Part shown: positions 11,408 to 33,113 of the stretch, one piece after another
How positions within the stretch are numbered: position 1 is the first letter of the stretch
Layout of the letters: the number at the start of each line of letters is the position of its first letter
Assembly: GCF_003333315.1 (NCBI RefSeq)
Contig: NZ_PSYR01000001.1
Span: forward strand, 522,501-586,500
Origin: Acidiferrobacter thiooxydans
GTDB lineage: Bacteria; Pseudomonadota; Gammaproteobacteria; Acidiferrobacterales; Acidiferrobacteraceae
Direction: 5' to 3'
Length of the DNA stretch: 64,000 nucleotides
Made by a program: the position numbers and the translations under genes
The notes under the pieces: generated by a model
The model's database searches: none
What the model saw: only the letters and a program-made list of their open reading frames with translations
What the model was told of the DNA's origin: nothing

Positions 11408-12111
11408 TGGCCGAGATCGTGAAAGGCGGCAAGCGTCTACGGGCCCTGCGCCCACTCGTCGACCGCACCCGGCTCTATGGTCTCGACGAGGCCCTGGCGG
11501 TCGTGAAGAAGACCGCGAGCGCGAAATTCGATGAAGCGGTCGAGGTGGCAGTGAATCTCGGCATCGACCCGCGCAAGTCGGATCAGAACGTGCGCGGGTC
11601 GGCGGTCATGCCGCGCGGCACGGGCAAGAGCGTGCGCGTGGCGGTGTTCGCGGAAGGCGAGGCGGCCGCCGCGGCGCGCAAGGCCGGGGCCGATGTGGTC
11701 GGATTCCAGGACCTCGCCGATCAGATCAAGGCCGGAAACCTCGATTTCGATGTGGTGATAGCGACCCCCGAGGCCATGCGCGTCGTAGGTCAGCTGGGTC
11801 AGATCCTGGGCCCACGCGGCCTCATGCCGAACCCCAAGGTCGGCACCGTGACACCCAACGCGGCCAAGGCCGTGGAGAATGCCAAGGCCGGCCAGGTGCA
11901 GTATCGCGCCGACAAGGCGGGTATCGTGCACTGCGCGATCGGCAAGGTGTCGTTCACGGAAGAGGCCCTGAAGGAGAACTTTCTGGCGTTGATCGCCGCC
12001 TTGCAGAAGGCCAAGCCCACGGCCTCCAAGGGGATTTATGTCAAGCGCGTCACCCTGTCTGCGACCATGGGTCCCGGGGTGCGCGTCGACCAGGGATCCC
12101 TGCCACAGTAA
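11407..12111 (+). CDS. rplA: 50S ribosomal protein L1
   Basis: 234 aa, normal length. L1-stalk protein that helps release E-site tRNA and, in relatives, represses its own L11 operon. Signature [15 protein letters not shown] near residue 137. Start overlaps the rplK stop. Confidence 0.97.
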   Translation: MAEIVKGGKRLRALRPLVDRTRLYGLDEALAVVKKTASAKFDEAVEVAVNLGIDPRKSDQNVRGSAVMPRGTGKSVRVAVFAEGEAAAAARKAGADVVGFQDLADQIKAGNLDFDVVIATPEAMRVVGQLGQILGPRGLMPNPKVGTVTPNAAKAVENAKAGQVQYRADKAGIVHCAIGKVSFTEEALKENFLALIAALQKAKPTASKGIYVKRVTLSATMGPGVRVDQGSLPQ

Positions 12112-12257
12112 GGCAGGGCGGGCTGTCCCGAATACGGACAGATGTCGAAGACCGCCGGTGCGGAAACGCTTAATGTGGCCGGCGCAGATGGTGTCCGAGG
12201 CCTTTAAAGCCACGGGTCACTGGGCCCTCATGCCGAGGGAGCGAAGGAGGTGATTCG
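12112..12257 (+). promoter_or_regulatory. rplJ leader (probable L10 autoregulatory region)
   Basis: 146-nt untranslated stretch between rplA and rplJ. In proteobacteria this position carries the mRNA element bound by the L10-L7/L12 complex. GC-rich arms such as GGCC...GGCC and GGGCCCTCATGCCGAGGG just before the Shine-Dalgarno can fold, but I did not establish a full consensus match. Confidence 0.5.
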
Positions 12258-12776
12258 TTGAGTCTCAATCTTGAGCAAAAGAAGGCGGTCGTAGCCGAGG
12301 TCTCTGCGGCCATTGCAGGCGCGGAAGCGGCGGTAGTTGCCGAGTACCGGGGTTTGACCGTGGCGCAGATGACGAGCCTGCGCGCCGAGGCGCGCAAGGC
12401 CGGTGTCTACGTCAAGGTCGTCAAGAACACCTTGGTGCGGCGCGTGGTCGCCAACACGTCGTTTGCGTGTCTCGATGGCCATCTGAAAGGGCCATTGGCG
12501 TTTGCGGCGTCGTCCGATCCGGTGGCGGTCGCCAAGGTCCTGAGCGAGTTCGCGCGTGCCAACGACAAGCTCGTGATCAAGGTCGGGGCCATGGGCGGTG
12601 CGCTCATGACCGGCGAGCAGTTGCAGGCGTTGGCGCTGCTGCCAAGCCGCGAGGTGCTGCTGGCGACCTTGATGCGCACCATGCAGGCGCCGATCGCGCA
12701 GTTCGTGCGCACGTTGAACGAGGTGCCGGCACGGTTCGTGCGGACGCTTGCGGCGATACGCGATAAGGCGCAGTAA
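12258..12776 (+). CDS. rplJ: 50S ribosomal protein L10
   Basis: 172 aa. Base of the L7/L12 stalk. N-terminal rRNA-binding domain ([16 protein letters not shown] near residue 28) and a C-terminal helix that carries L7/L12 dimers ([19 protein letters not shown]). The start is an unusual TTG at 12258, chosen because AGGAGGTGA lies 4 nt upstream and the protein begins with the typical [10 protein letters not shown]. Confidence 0.95.
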   Translation: MSLNLEQKKAVVAEVSAAIAGAEAAVVAEYRGLTVAQMTSLRAEARKAGVYVKVVKNTLVRRVVANTSFACLDGHLKGPLAFAASSDPVAVAKVLSEFARANDKLVIKVGAMGGALMTGEQLQALALLPSREVLLATLMRTMQAPIAQFVRTLNEVPARFVRTLAAIRDKAQ

Positions 12777-12829
12777 CGTCGCGCCTTCAAGGCTTTAAAG
12801 GTCAAGTCAATTTTCGAGGAGATAGCATC

Positions 12830-13213
12830 ATGGCGGTATCGAAGGAAGAAATCCTGAACACGATCGCGAACATGTCGGTGCTCGACCTGTCGGCGTTGAT
12901 CAAGGAAATGGAAGAGAAGTTCGGCGTGTCGGCTGCAGCCGCCGCGGTTGCGGTCGCAGCCCCGGGTGGTGCCGCCCCGGGTGCTGCCGCGGCTGCCGAG
13001 AAGGACAGCTTCGACGTGGTGTTGGCGGCGATCGGGGACAACAAGGTCGGCGTCATCAAGGCGGTGCGCGCGATCACCAACCTGGGCCTGAAAGAGGCCA
13101 AGGATCTGGTCGAGTCGGCGCCGGCGACGGTGAAGGAGGCAGTGGCCAAGGCGGATGCGGAGACCATGAAGAAGCAGCTGGAAGAGGCTGGCGCCAAGGT
13201 CGACCTGAAGTAA
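12830..13213 (+). CDS. rplL: 50S ribosomal protein L7/L12
   Basis: 127 aa stalk protein that recruits translational GTPases. N-terminal dimerisation domain (residues 1-33), an Ala/Gly/Pro hinge (about 35-60), and C-terminal factor-binding domain with [20 protein letters not shown]. Start has GAGGAGA upstream. A stem-loop attenuator follows before rpoB, fitting the excess of L7/L12 over RNA polymerase subunits. Confidence 0.97.
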   Translation: MAVSKEEILNTIANMSVLDLSALIKEMEEKFGVSAAAAAVAVAAPGGAAPGAAAAAEKDSFDVVLAAIGDNKVGVIKAVRAITNLGLKEAKDLVESAPATVKEAVAKADAETMKKQLEEAGAKVDLK

Positions 13214-13262
13214 GGGTGGCTGATTGCCCCAGAAAATAGCGGTGACGAGAGGGTGATCGTCG

Positions 13263-13300
13263 GGACAGGCTGGTGAGAACCGGCCTGTCCGTCTTTGTTT
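13263..13300 (+). terminator. rplL-rpoB attenuator
   Basis: A 12-bp stem (13263-13274 with 13279-13290, one T-G wobble) closed by a GAGA tetraloop, followed by GTCTTTGTTT. It sits in the 127-nt gap where E. coli has the partial terminator of the beta operon, so partial read-through into rpoB is likely. Confidence 0.7.
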
Positions 13301-13340
13301 ATCGTTCGGAATCATCCGGATATCCAGAGCTGAGGAACCT

Positions 13341-17432
<4,092 letters not shown>

Positions 17433-17496
17433 CCCGTTCTGCGATATTTGACCGCAAACGACAGGCCGCGACTGCGGCCGCGTTGAGGAGATCGAC

Positions 17497-21702
<4,206 letters not shown>

Positions 21703-21708
21703 CGGGTC

Positions 21709-21739
21709 GGCCCCTGTCGAAGTGCTCTTGACAGGGGCC
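21709..21739 (+). other. Hairpin after rpoC that contains the str -35 box
   Basis: GGCCCCTGTC (21709-21718) pairs perfectly with GACAGGGGCC (21730-21739). There is no T tract, so it is not a clean intrinsic terminator; it could stabilise or mark the rpoBC 3' end. Its 3' arm includes the GACA of the downstream -35 box TTGACA. Confidence 0.7.
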
Positions 21740-21756
21740 GCCATTATGCCTAAAAT
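21728..21756 (+). promoter_or_regulatory. str operon promoter
   Basis: -35 TTGACA (21728-21733), 17-bp spacer, -10 TAAAAT (21751-21756). This is the best consensus promoter in the window. It should drive rpsL-rpsG-fusA-tuf and, with only 5 nt between tuf and rpsJ, the S10 genes as well. Confidence 0.85.
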
Positions 21757-21825
21757 CGCGCACCTTTGAAGCCAGGCCCGTTTGTGCATTGGGGTCTAAG
21801 GCCAGCATTTGCATCGGAGTCATGA

Positions 21826-22200
21826 ATGCCCACGATTAACCAGTTGGTCCGTAAGCCGCGGGTACAGCCGCAGAAGAAGACGACGGTGCCGGCCCTAAAC
21901 GCCTGCCCGCAAAAGCGCGGCGTCTGTACGCGCGTCTACACGACCACGCCGAAGAAGCCGAACTCCGCGCTGCGCAAGGTCGCGCGCGTGCGTCTCACAA
22001 ACGGCTACGAGGTGACGAGCTACATAGGGGGCGAAGGCCATAACCTCCAGGAGCACTCGGTCGTTCTCATCCGCGGAGGCCGCGTGAAGGACTTGCCGGG
22101 TGTACGCTACCACACGGTGCGCGGGTCGCTGGATACCGCGGGTGTTGCGGATCGCCGGCAGGGCCGCTCGAAGTATGGGGCCAAGCGGCCGAAATCCTAA
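21826..22200 (+). CDS. rpsL: 30S ribosomal protein S12
   Basis: 124 aa. Decoding-site protein. [10 protein letters not shown] keeps lysines 42-43 and the KDLPGVRYH loop is intact, the streptomycin-sensitive form. First gene of the str cluster. Confidence 0.98.
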   Translation: MPTINQLVRKPRVQPQKKTTVPALNACPQKRGVCTRVYTTTPKKPNSALRKVARVRLTNGYEVTSYIGGEGHNLQEHSVVLIRGGRVKDLPGVRYHTVRGSLDTAGVADRRQGRSKYGAKRPKS

Positions 22201-22277
22201 GACGATCATGAAGCAGGGTACGCCGCACATGCCAGTTGCGGCGTTTTCTCGTTCGAAATGGTGTGAAGGTTGAGAAT

Positions 22278-22748
22278 ATGCCGAGAAGAAGAGAAGTTCC
22301 CAAGCGCCCGACGCGGCCCGATCCGAAATACGGGAGCGAGATGCTCACGAAGTTCATGAGCGTGGTGATGCAAAGCGGCAAGAAGTCGGTGGCCGAGAAG
22401 ATCATCTACGGGGCGCTTGAGACGATCGCTTCGCGGAACAAGGGCGAGCCGCTGGCCGTGTTCCAGCAGGCCATCGACAATGCCAAGCCCCTGGTCGAGG
22501 TCAAGAGCCGGCGGGTGGGCGGCGCGACCTATCAGGTACCGGTCGAGGTGCGTCCGGGCCGGCAGCTCGCCCTGGCGATGCGCTGGGTGGTCGATGCGGC
22601 GCGCTCGCGCGGCGAGAAGTCCATGGGTGCGCGGCTTGCAGGGGAATTGCTCGATGCCGCCGAACGTCGCGGCAATGCGGTCAAGAAGCGCGAGGAAGTG
22701 CACCGCATGGCGGAAGCCAACAAGGCATTCTCCCATTATCGCTGGTAG
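22278..22748 (+). CDS. rpsG: 30S ribosomal protein S7
   Basis: 156 aa from ATG at 22278 ([11 protein letters not shown]), preceded by GAAGG. An upstream in-frame ATG at 22236 would add 14 residues not seen in the family, so I reject it. Nucleates the 30S head on 16S rRNA; the C-terminal [13 protein letters not shown] is typical. Confidence 0.97.
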   Translation: MPRRREVPKRPTRPDPKYGSEMLTKFMSVVMQSGKKSVAEKIIYGALETIASRNKGEPLAVFQQAIDNAKPLVEVKSRRVGGATYQVPVEVRPGRQLALAMRWVVDAARSRGEKSMGARLAGELLDAAERRGNAVKKREEVHRMAEANKAFSHYRW

Positions 22749-22786
22749 AAGACGCAAACTCACGAATTTAGCGTAAGGATCTGGCC

Positions 22787-24886
<2,100 letters not shown>

Positions 24887-24919
24887 AACGAAAACGATTC
24901 AGCCTACGAGGTACCCACG

Positions 24920-26110
<1,191 letters not shown>

Positions 26111-26115
26111 GGACC

Positions 26116-26427
26116 ATGGCCAACCAAAAGATCAGAATTCGTCTCAAGGCCTTCGATCATAGGCTTATCGATCGCTCGGCTTCGGAAATCGTCGATACCG
26201 CGAAACGGACCGGCGCCATCGTCAAGGGCCCAATCCCGCTGCCGACCAAGATCGAACGGTACACCCTGTTGCGTTCGCCGCACGTGGATAAGAGCTCGCG
26301 CGATCAGTTCGAGATTCGCACGCATAAGCGGATCATGGACATCATCGAGCCTACGGAGAAGACGGTGGACGCGCTTCTCAAGTTGAATCTCGCAGCCGGC
26401 GTGGATGTCGAGATCAAGGTCAGTTAG
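26116..26427 (+). CDS. rpsJ: 30S ribosomal protein S10 / NusE
   Basis: 103 aa. Ribosomal head protein and the NusE partner of NusB and NusG. Typical [14 protein letters not shown] start and [19 protein letters not shown] loop. Five nt after tuf; there is no room for a separate S10 promoter. Confidence 0.97.
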   Translation: MANQKIRIRLKAFDHRLIDRSASEIVDTAKRTGAIVKGPIPLPTKIERYTLLRSPHVDKSSRDQFEIRTHKRIMDIIEPTEKTVDALLKLNLAAGVDVEIKVS

Positions 26428-26435
26428 GAGCGGTC

Positions 26436-27098
26436 ATGGCACTCGGAATAGTGGGCAAGAAGATTGGCATGAGCCGCGTGTTTGCCGCCGACGGCACGGT
26501 GGCGCCGGTGACGGTGGTGGCCGTCGAGCGCAACCATGTGGCGCAGATCAAGGACGTCGCGACCGACGGCTACCGCGCGGTGCAGATAGCCGCCGGTACG
26601 CGCCGACCCTCGCGGGTTACCAAGGCGCAGGCCGGGCATTTCGCGAAAGCGAAGATCGAGCCGGCGGCAAGCCTGTGGGAGTTTCGCCTGGGGGCGGACG
26701 AAGGCCAGGGTCTGGAGGTGGGCGCGGAGGTGCGCGTCGATATCTTTGCCGAAGGCCAAAAGGTGGACGTGCAGGGCACGACCATCGGTAAGGGTTTCGC
26801 GGGAGTCATAAAGCGCCATCACTTCGGCGGCGGGCGGGCATCGCATGGTAACTCGCTATCGCACCGCGCGCCCGGCTCCATCGGTCAGCGCCAGACCCCG
26901 GGGCGGGTGTTTCCCGGCAAGAAGATGGCAGGCCACCTGGGGGCCAAGACCCGTACACAGCAAAATCTCGTGGTGGTGCGGGTGGATGCCGAGCGCAACA
27001 TGCTGCTGATTCGCGGCGCGGTCCCGGGATCGGCGGGCTCGGATGTGGTGGTGCGGCCGGCGGTGAAGGCCGGTAAGGCGGAGGCCAAGCAATCATGA
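26436..27098 (+). CDS. rplC: 50S ribosomal protein L3
   Basis: 220 aa. Early assembly protein reaching the peptidyl-transferase centre. [13 protein letters not shown] at the N-terminus and [21 protein letters not shown] loop near residue 145. The stop overlaps the rplD start (ATGA). Confidence 0.97.
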   Translation: MALGIVGKKIGMSRVFAADGTVAPVTVVAVERNHVAQIKDVATDGYRAVQIAAGTRRPSRVTKAQAGHFAKAKIEPAASLWEFRLGADEGQGLEVGAEVRVDIFAEGQKVDVQGTTIGKGFAGVIKRHHFGGGRASHGNSLSHRAPGSIGQRQTPGRVFPGKKMAGHLGAKTRTQQNLVVVRVDAERNMLLIRGAVPGSAGSDVVVRPAVKAGKAEAKQS

Positions 27099-27718
27099 AG
27101 ATGACGGTAGTGAAGGCCTCCGGCGGTACCGAGGAAATGGAGGTTTCGGACGATGCCTTCGCGGTGCCCTTCAAGGAGCATCTCGTGCATCAGATCGTCG
27201 TCGCCTATCAGGCCGGCGGGCGCGCGGGTACGCGCGCGCAAAAGAACCGTTCGGCGGTGAGCGGCAGCACGCGCAAGCCCTGGTCGCAGAAAGGCGGCGG
27301 GCGTGCGCGCGCGGGCAATATCCGCAGTCCGATATGGCGCGGCGGCGGCAAGACCTTCCCGGCAGCGACCCAGGATTTCAGCCAGAAGGTCAACAAGAAG
27401 ATGCGGCGCGCGGCGCTGCGCTCGATCATGTCGGAATTGATCCGTCAGGATCGGCTGATCACCGTCGACGAGATGCACACCGGTCCCAAGACCAAGGAAC
27501 TCCTGGCGCGCCTCGCGGGGTTTGGCATCAACGGACGTTCGCCGGACGTGCTGATCATCGCCGAGAGCGCCGATGACGGCCTGGCGCTGGCGGCACGCAA
27601 CCTGTACCGCGTCGCCGTGCGGCCGAGCGACCGGGTGGATCCGGTGTCGTTGATTGCGCACGACAAGGTGCTCATGACCGTCGGGGCCGTGAGGAAGCTT
27701 GAGGAGATGCTGGCATGA
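27095..27718 (+). CDS. rplD: 50S ribosomal protein L4
   Basis: 207 aa. Lines the exit tunnel; in E. coli it also represses the S10 operon. The tunnel loop has [20 protein letters not shown] and [10 protein letters not shown] near residues 48-72. ATGA overlaps on both sides, with rplC and rplW. Confidence 0.97.
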   Translation: MKMTVVKASGGTEEMEVSDDAFAVPFKEHLVHQIVVAYQAGGRAGTRAQKNRSAVSGSTRKPWSQKGGGRARAGNIRSPIWRGGGKTFPAATQDFSQKVNKKMRRAALRSIMSELIRQDRLITVDEMHTGPKTKELLARLAGFGINGRSPDVLIIAESADDGLALAARNLYRVAVRPSDRVDPVSLIAHDKVLMTVGAVRKLEEMLA

Positions 27719-28005
27719 CGGCCGATATTTATGGAGTTTTGCTTGCGCCGCACGTCTCGGAGAAGGCGACGCGACTTGCCGAGAAGCATCGGCAGTTTGT
27801 GTTTCGCGTGCGCAAGGATGCCACCAAGGCCTCGGTGAAGGCGGCCGTCGAGAAGTTTTTCAAGGTCGAGGTCGCCGATGTACGGGTGACGGTCTTGAAG
27901 GGTAAGGCCAAGGGTGGCAAGAACCCCGGGCGGCGATCGGACGTGAAAAAGGCCTATGTGGCCTTGAAGCCCGGTTTTGATATCCAGTTTGGGACGGGGC
28001 AATAG
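27715..28005 (+). CDS. rplW: 50S ribosomal protein L23
   Basis: 96 aa. Tunnel-exit protein that docks trigger factor and [17 protein letters not shown] near residue 6 and [11 protein letters not shown] loop. ATGA overlap with rplD. Confidence 0.96.
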   Translation: MTADIYGVLLAPHVSEKATRLAEKHRQFVFRVRKDATKASVKAAVEKFFKVEVADVRVTVLKGKAKGGKNPGRRSDVKKAYVALKPGFDIQFGTGQ

Positions 28006-28013
28006 GGGGAAGT

Positions 28014-28841
28014 ATGCCAGTCGTCAAGGTAAGACCCACGTCCGCGGGACGCCGCGGCCTCGTCAAGGTAGTCCACCCGGATCTCCATAAGGGCGCGCCG
28101 TATGCCGGGCTCGTGGAGAAGAAGGCCAAGATCGATGGCCGCAACAACAACGGGCGGGTATCCGTGCGTCACCGGGGCGGGGCCCACAAGCGGCATTACC
28201 GGCTCATCGATTTCCGGCGCGACAAGGACGGGATCGCGGCGCGCGTCGAGCGCCTGGAGTACGACCCGAACCGCAGCGCGCACATCGCGCTCATGTTATA
28301 TGCCGACGGTGAACGGCGCTATGTGATCGCCGCCAAGGGCCTGGAGATCGGTCAGGAGATCCTGTCGGGCAGCGATGCGCCGATACGGGCGGGCAACTGC
28401 CTGCCGTTGCGGAACATCCCGGTGGGCACGACCGTGCATTGCGTGGAGCTCAAGGTCGGGCGCGGCGCGCAGATCGGGCGCTCGGCCGGGGCGTCGCTGC
28501 AGTATGTGGCGCGCGAAGGGGATTACGCCCAGCTGCGACTGCGGTCCGGCGAGGTGCGCAAGGTCCATGTGGAGTGCCGCGCAACGATCGGCGAGGTTGG
28601 CAACGGCGAGCATTCGTTGCGCAAGCTCGGCAAGGCCGGGGCGTCGCGGTGGCGCGGTATCCGGCCGACCGTGCGCGGCGTGGCCATGAACCCGGTCGAC
28701 CATCCGCATGGTGGCGGCGAGGGGCGGACGTCCGGCGGGCGCCACCCGGTAAGCCCGTGGGGCACGCCGACCAAGGGTTATAGGACACGAGTCAACAAGC
28801 GGACCGACGGCATGATCGTGCGTCGTCGGTACCAGAAGTAA
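28014..28841 (+). CDS. rplB: 50S ribosomal protein L2
   Basis: 275 aa. Needed for subunit joining and peptidyl transfer. C-terminal [17 protein letters not shown] carries the conserved histidine near residue 229. Start has GGGGGA upstream. Confidence 0.97.
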   Translation: MPVVKVRPTSAGRRGLVKVVHPDLHKGAPYAGLVEKKAKIDGRNNNGRVSVRHRGGAHKRHYRLIDFRRDKDGIAARVERLEYDPNRSAHIALMLYADGERRYVIAAKGLEIGQEILSGSDAPIRAGNCLPLRNIPVGTTVHCVELKVGRGAQIGRSAGASLQYVAREGDYAQLRLRSGEVRKVHVECRATIGEVGNGEHSLRKLGKAGASRWRGIRPTVRGVAMNPVDHPHGGGEGRTSGGRHPVSPWGTPTKGYRTRVNKRTDGMIVRRRYQK

Positions 28842-28863
28842 CTGAAAAGTGTGAGGGCGCACC

Positions 28864-29142
28864 GTGCCACGTTCGATTAAGAAGGGACCGTTTCTCGACG
28901 ACCATCTGGCCAGGAAAGTCGGTGAGGCGCAGAGGACCGGGAACAAGAAGCCGATCAAGACCTGGTCACGCCGCTCGACGATCATGCCGGATTTCATCGG
29001 GCTTACGATCGCCGTGCATAACGGGCGCCAGCACGTCCCGGTGCTGATCTCGGACAACATGGTCGGGCATAAGCTAGGCGAGTTCGCGGCCACGCGCACC
29101 TTCAAGGGCCATACCGCGGACAAGAAGGCATCCGGAGGCTGA
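28864..29142 (+). CDS. rpsS: 30S ribosomal protein S19
   Basis: 92 aa, GTG start at 28864 (protein [15 protein letters not shown]). Head protein near the A-site finger; [16 protein letters not shown] near residue 66 is typical. Its TGA overlaps the rplV ATG. Confidence 0.96.
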   Translation: MPRSIKKGPFLDDHLARKVGEAQRTGNKKPIKTWSRRSTIMPDFIGLTIAVHNGRQHVPVLISDNMVGHKLGEFAATRTFKGHTADKKASGG

Positions 29143-29486
29143 TGATGGCGACCAAGGCAGTGTTGAAGAACGTGCATGTGTCGCCGCAGAAGGGGCGATT
29201 GGTGGCGGACCTCGTGCGTGGCCTGCCGGTGGGGCGGGCGCTCGAGGTGTTAGCGTTCAGTCCAAAGAAGGCGGCGCGCATCGTGAAAAAGGTGCTGGAG
29301 TCGGCGATTGCCAATGCCGAGAACAACGAGGGTGCGGACGTCGACGAACTCAAGATCTCGGAGATCCAGATCAACGGGGCCTCGTCCATGAAGCGTTTTC
29401 ATGCCCGCGCGAAGGGCCGCGGGGCGCGGATATTGAAGCGCACCAGCCACATCAGCGTCACGGTCGCAGCGAGCGGGGGGAATTGA
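29142..29486 (+). CDS. rplV: 50S ribosomal protein L22
   Basis: 114 aa. Tunnel constriction protein. Two adjacent ATGs (29142, 29145) are possible starts. [21 protein letters not shown] near residue 84 forms the beta hairpin. Confidence 0.96.
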   Translation: MMATKAVLKNVHVSPQKGRLVADLVRGLPVGRALEVLAFSPKKAARIVKKVLESAIANAENNEGADVDELKISEIQINGASSMKRFHARAKGRGARILKRTSHISVTVAASGGN

Positions 29487-29487
29487 G

Positions 29488-30165
29488 ATGGGGCAAAAGA
29501 TCAATCCGATCGGGATGCGGCTTGGGATCGTCAAGGATTGGACGGCGAAGTGGTACGCGCATCGTGGGGCGTACGCCGCCAATATCCGCGCCGACGTGGA
29601 GCTGCGCGCGTGGTTGAAGGCCAAGCTTTCGCATGCCGCGGTGAGCTCAATCATCATTCAGCGTCCAGCGCAGAGCGTGACCATCACCATCCGCACGGCG
29701 CGGCCGGGGATCGTGATCGGCAAGAAGGGCGAGGATATCGAACGCATGCGCCAGGAGCTCGCGAAGCTGGCGGGCGTGCCCGTGCAGTTGAACGTCGAGG
29801 AGATCCGTAAGCCTGAGCTCGACGCCGCGCTGGTCGCGGAAAATATCGCGCAGCAGCTCGAAAAGCGCATCATGTTCCGCCGCGCCATGAAGCGTTCGGT
29901 GACCAACGCCATGCGGCTTGGGGCATTGGGCGTGAAGATCATGTGTGCCGGGCGTCTGAACGGTGCCGAGATCGCGCGTACCGAATGGTATCGCGAGGGG
30001 CGCGTGCCTCTTCATACGCTGCGTGCGGATATCGATTACGGGGTGGCCGAGGCGCATACGACGTATGGCGTAATCGGCATCAAGGTGTGGATCTTCAAGG
30101 GCGAGATCTACGGGCAGATGAACGCCGCGGACGCGGAGACGGAGGGGAAGAAGGCCACGGCCTGA
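29488..30165 (+). CDS. rpsC: 30S ribosomal protein S3
   Basis: 225 aa. mRNA-entry protein with KH domain ([18 protein letters not shown] near residue 70) and S3-C domain ([19 protein letters not shown]). One nt after rplV. Confidence 0.97.
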   Translation: MGQKINPIGMRLGIVKDWTAKWYAHRGAYAANIRADVELRAWLKAKLSHAAVSSIIIQRPAQSVTITIRTARPGIVIGKKGEDIERMRQELAKLAGVPVQLNVEEIRKPELDAALVAENIAQQLEKRIMFRRAMKRSVTNAMRLGALGVKIMCAGRLNGAEIARTEWYREGRVPLHTLRADIDYGVAEAHTTYGVIGIKVWIFKGEIYGQMNAADAETEGKKATA

Positions 30166-30178
30166 TTCCGGTGAACGC

Positions 30179-30592
30179 ATGCTGCAGCCAAAGAGAACGA
30201 AGTTTCGTAAGCAACACAAGGGCCGCAACCGCGGGCTCGCTTCGCGCGGCAACAAGGTGAGTTTCGGCGAGTTTGGACTGAAGGCCATGGGGCGCGGGCG
30301 ACTGACATCGCGTCAGATCGAGGCCGCGCGGCGGGCGTTGACACGCTCCATCAAACGCGGCGGCCGGGTCTGGATCCGCGTGTTTCCCGACAAGCCGATC
30401 TCGAAGAAGCCGCTCGAGGTGCGCATGGGTAAAGGAAAAGGTAACCCGGAGTACTGGGTGGCGCTGATCCAGCCCGGCAAGGTGCTCTATGAGATGGAAG
30501 GGGTGAGTGAGGCCGTGGCGCGCGATGCGTTTCGTTTGGCGGCCGCGAAGTTGCCGATGCAGACCGCGTTCGTGGCGCGGCAAGTGGCCTAA
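30179..30592 (+). CDS. rplP: 50S ribosomal protein L16
   Basis: 137 aa, [17 protein letters not shown] start. A-site tRNA contact protein. The [22 protein letters not shown] segment is complete, and the arginine-hydroxylation loop region is present. Confidence 0.97.
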   Translation: MLQPKRTKFRKQHKGRNRGLASRGNKVSFGEFGLKAMGRGRLTSRQIEAARRALTRSIKRGGRVWIRVFPDKPISKKPLEVRMGKGKGNPEYWVALIQPGKVLYEMEGVSEAVARDAFRLAAAKLPMQTAFVARQVA

Positions 30593-30604
30593 AGAGGGGC
30601 GGTT

Positions 30605-30796
30605 ATGGACCTGAAAGAGATGCGGGCGGCGTCGGTCGAGGAGCAGCGCAAGGAGCTCGAGGCGTTGCGGGAAAGACAGTTTGCGTTGCGTATGCAAAGC
30701 GCCACCGGGCAGATTCGTAACGTGAGCGAGATCGCGAAGGTGCGCCGGGATATCGCGCGGATGTTGACGGTTATGCAGCAGGCGGGGAGCCGATAG
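30605..30796 (+). CDS. rpmC: 50S ribosomal protein L29
   Basis: 63 aa two-helix protein at the tunnel exit next to L23. [16 protein letters not shown] and [17 protein letters not shown] are typical. Confidence 0.95.
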   Translation: MDLKEMRAASVEEQRKELEALRERQFALRMQSATGQIRNVSEIAKVRRDIARMLTVMQQAGSR

Positions 30797-30799
30797 GCC

Positions 30800-31072
30800 A
30801 TGACGGAAACGACAGTGGAGAAGCCCGCGCGTACGGCGACCGGCCGGGTGACGAGCAGCAAGATGGACAAGACGATCACGGTGCTGATCGAGCGGCGGAC
30901 GCCACACCCGGTATATGGGAAGTTCGTGCGCCGGAGCACCAAGTTGCATGCGCATGATGAGAATAATGAGGGCCAGGAAGGCGATCTGGTCTTGGTGGAG
31001 CAGTGCCGTCCGCTTTCGAAGACCAAGACCTGGCGGCTCGTGCGGGTGTTGGACCGTCCGGCTGTTGTATAG
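30800..31072 (+). CDS. rpsQ: 30S ribosomal protein S17
   Basis: 90 aa OB-fold protein binding helices 7 and 11 of 16S r[22 protein letters not shown] and the KTWRLVRVL end are typical; the ~10-residue N-terminal extension is slightly longer than usual. Last S10-operon gene in the E. coli scheme; a 71-nt gap follows. Confidence 0.95.
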   Translation: MTETTVEKPARTATGRVTSSKMDKTITVLIERRTPHPVYGKFVRRSTKLHAHDENNEGQEGDLVLVEQCRPLSKTKTWRLVRVLDRPAVV

Positions 31073-31077
31073 GGTCT

Positions 31078-31105
31078 TTGGGACCGGGTAAATCGATGTT
31101 ATGAT
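31078..31105 (+). promoter_or_regulatory. Candidate spc promoter
   Basis: -35 TTGGGA (31078-31083), 16-bp spacer, -10 TATGAT (31100-31105), in the only sizeable gap between rpsQ and rplN. This is exactly where E. coli has its spc operon promoter. Confidence 0.6.
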
Positions 31106-31143
31106 GGCGGGCTACGCAGTGCGCGCCTAACGGAAGGAACACC

Positions 31144-31512
31144 ATGATTCAGATGCAAAGCGTGCTGTCCGTCGCGGACAATAGTGGCGCCAAGAAGGTG
31201 CAGTGCATAAAGGTCCTGGGCGGCTCGAAGCGCCGTTATGCGGGCATCGGCGACATCATCAAGATCAGCATAAAGGAAGCGGTCCCGCGCGGGCGCGTGA
31301 AGAAGGGCGATGTCTACGACGCCGTGATCGTGCGTACCAAGGTGGGCGTACGGCGGGCCGATGGTTCAGTGGTGCGGTTCGACAGCAATGCGGCGGTGCT
31401 TTTGAACCCCCAGCATCAGCCGATCGGCACGCGCATCTTTGGGCCCGTGACTCGCGAGCTGCGCAATGAGCAGTTCATGAAGATCATATCGCTCGCCCCC
31501 GAAGTGATATAG
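31144..31512 (+). CDS. rplN: 50S ribosomal protein L14
   Basis: 122 aa. Forms intersubunit bridges. [20 protein letters not shown] start and [13 protein letters not shown] end are diagnostic. GGAAGGA lies 6 nt upstream. Confidence 0.97.
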   Translation: MIQMQSVLSVADNSGAKKVQCIKVLGGSKRRYAGIGDIIKISIKEAVPRGRVKKGDVYDAVIVRTKVGVRRADGSVVRFDSNAAVLLNPQHQPIGTRIFGPVTRELRNEQFMKIISLAPEVI

Positions 31513-31519
31513 GTGCGTC

Positions 31520-31837
31520 ATGCAGAAGATCCGGAAAGGCGATGAAGTATTGGTGCGCGTCGGCAAGGACAAGGGCAAGCGCGGTAATGTGCTCAAGGTC
31601 TTCGCCGATGGCCGGGTGTTGGTGGAGAACGTGAATCGGGTCAAGCGGCACGTACGCCCGAACCCCAACAAGAACGTGACCGGCGGCATCATCGAGCGCG
31701 AGGCGCCGCTGTCGGGGGCCAACGTGGCGTTGTTCAACAAGGCAACCGGCAAGGGTGAGCGCGTCGGGTTTCGGACCTTGGATGACGGTCGCAAAGTGCG
31801 CGTCTTCAAGCGCAGCGGCGAAGTCGTGGATGCGTAG
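31520..31837 (+). CDS. rplX: 50S ribosomal protein L24
   Basis: 105 aa assembly initiator with a KOW motif (IRKGDEVLVRVGKDKGKRG). 7 nt after rplN. Confidence 0.96.
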   Translation: MQKIRKGDEVLVRVGKDKGKRGNVLKVFADGRVLVENVNRVKRHVRPNPNKNVTGGIIEREAPLSGANVALFNKATGKGERVGFRTLDDGRKVRVFKRSGEVVDA

Positions 31838-31846
31838 GGGAAGGCG

Positions 31847-32389
31847 ATGACGAGCAGGCTTCAGGATCTGTACGAAAACACCATTCGGCCCGAACTCATG
31901 GCGCGCTTCGGATACAAGAATCCGATGCAGGTGCCGCGCGTAGTCAAGGTGACGCTCAATATGGGCGTGGGCGAGGCGCTGGCGGACAAGAAGGTGATCG
32001 AGAACGCGGTGGCGGACATGCAGGCCATCGGCGGGCAGAAGCCGATCGTGACGCGCGCGCGCAAATCGGTGGCGGCATTCAAAGTGCGCGAGGATTGGCC
32101 GATCGGCTGCAAGGTGACGCTGCGGCGCACGCGCATGTACGATTTCCTGGACCGGCTGATCAGCGTGGCGCTGCCGCGTGTGCGCGATTTCCGAGGCCTA
32201 CCGGGCCGATCGTTTGATGGCCAGGGGAATTACTCGCTCGGCATCAAGGAGCAGATCATCTTTCCCGAGATCGAATACGACAAGATCGACGCGATCCGCG
32301 GGATGGACATTACCATAACGACAACGGCCAAGACCGATGACGAGGCGCGAGCCCTGCTGACGGCCTTCCGGTTGCCGATTCGCGTTTAA
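31847..32389 (+). CDS. rplE: 50S ribosomal protein L5
   Basis: 180 aa 5S-rRNA-binding protein. [20 protein letters not shown] near residue 25 and [10 protein letters not shown] near residue 137. 9 nt after rplX. Confidence 0.97.
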   Translation: MTSRLQDLYENTIRPELMARFGYKNPMQVPRVVKVTLNMGVGEALADKKVIENAVADMQAIGGQKPIVTRARKSVAAFKVREDWPIGCKVTLRRTRMYDFLDRLISVALPRVRDFRGLPGRSFDGQGNYSLGIKEQIIFPEIEYDKIDAIRGMDITITTTAKTDDEARALLTAFRLPIRV

Positions 32390-32398
32390 GGGGCGGGC

Positions 32399-32704
32399 AT
32401 GGCGAAGAAGTCGAAGATATTGCGTAACCGGCAGCGCATGGCGGTGGTGGCGAAGTATGCGCAGCGGCGCGCGGAACTGAAGGCGGCGTCGGTCAACATG
32501 CGCCTGTCTGAGGAAGAGCGCCAGCAGGCGTTGGCGGCGCTCGCGAAGCAGCCCCGAAACGCCTGTCCGGTGCGCGTGCGCAACCGCTGTTACATGACGG
32601 GGCGTTCGCGGGGCTATTATCGGAAGTTCGGGCTCGGGCGCAACAAGCTGCGCGAGATGATGATGCGCGGGGAGATCCCGGGCGTGGTGAAGGCAAGCTG
32701 GTAG
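32399..32704 (+). CDS. rpsN: 30S ribosomal protein S14 (zinc-independent form)
   Basis: 101 aa, the long form without CxxC zinc ligands. It has [21 protein letters not shown] near residue 61. Confidence 0.96.
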   Translation: MAKKSKILRNRQRMAVVAKYAQRRAELKAASVNMRLSEEERQQALAALAKQPRNACPVRVRNRCYMTGRSRGYYRKFGLGRNKLREMMMRGEIPGVVKASW

Positions 32705-32714
32705 GTATAAGGCC

Positions 32715-33104
32715 ATGATGAACGATCCCATAGCAGATATGCTGACCCGCATTCGCAATGCGCAACGTGCCGAGAAGGTCAGTGTGCGGATGATGGCGTC
32801 CAAACCGAAGCTCGCCTTGGCAAAGATCCTGAAAGAGGAAGGGTACGTAAACGACTTCCGGGTCATCGAGGGCGCGAAGCCCGAGCTCGAGATCGAGCTC
32901 AAGTATTATGCCGGGCGTCCGGTGATTGCGCGCATCGATCGCGTAAGTCGGGGCGGTAGGCGCGTGTACCGGTCACACGACGCCCTGCCCACCGTTGATG
33001 GGGGCCTGGGAATCGCCGTGGTGTCGACCTCGAAGGGCATGATGACGGATCGCGCGGCTCGTAGCGCCGGGCTCGGCGGCGAGATCGTGTGCGTGGTGGT
33101 TTAA
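32715..33104 (+). CDS. rpsH: 30S ribosomal protein S8
   Basis: 129 aa, ATG-ATG start (32715 or 32718). [14 protein letters not shown] start; [20 protein letters not shown] end. In E. coli this is the translational repressor of the spc operon. Confidence 0.96.
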   Translation: MMNDPIADMLTRIRNAQRAEKVSVRMMASKPKLALAKILKEEGYVNDFRVIEGAKPELEIELKYYAGRPVIARIDRVSRGGRRVYRSHDALPTVDGGLGIAVVSTSKGMMTDRAARSAGLGGEIVCVVV

Positions 33105-33113
33105 GGAGCGAGC

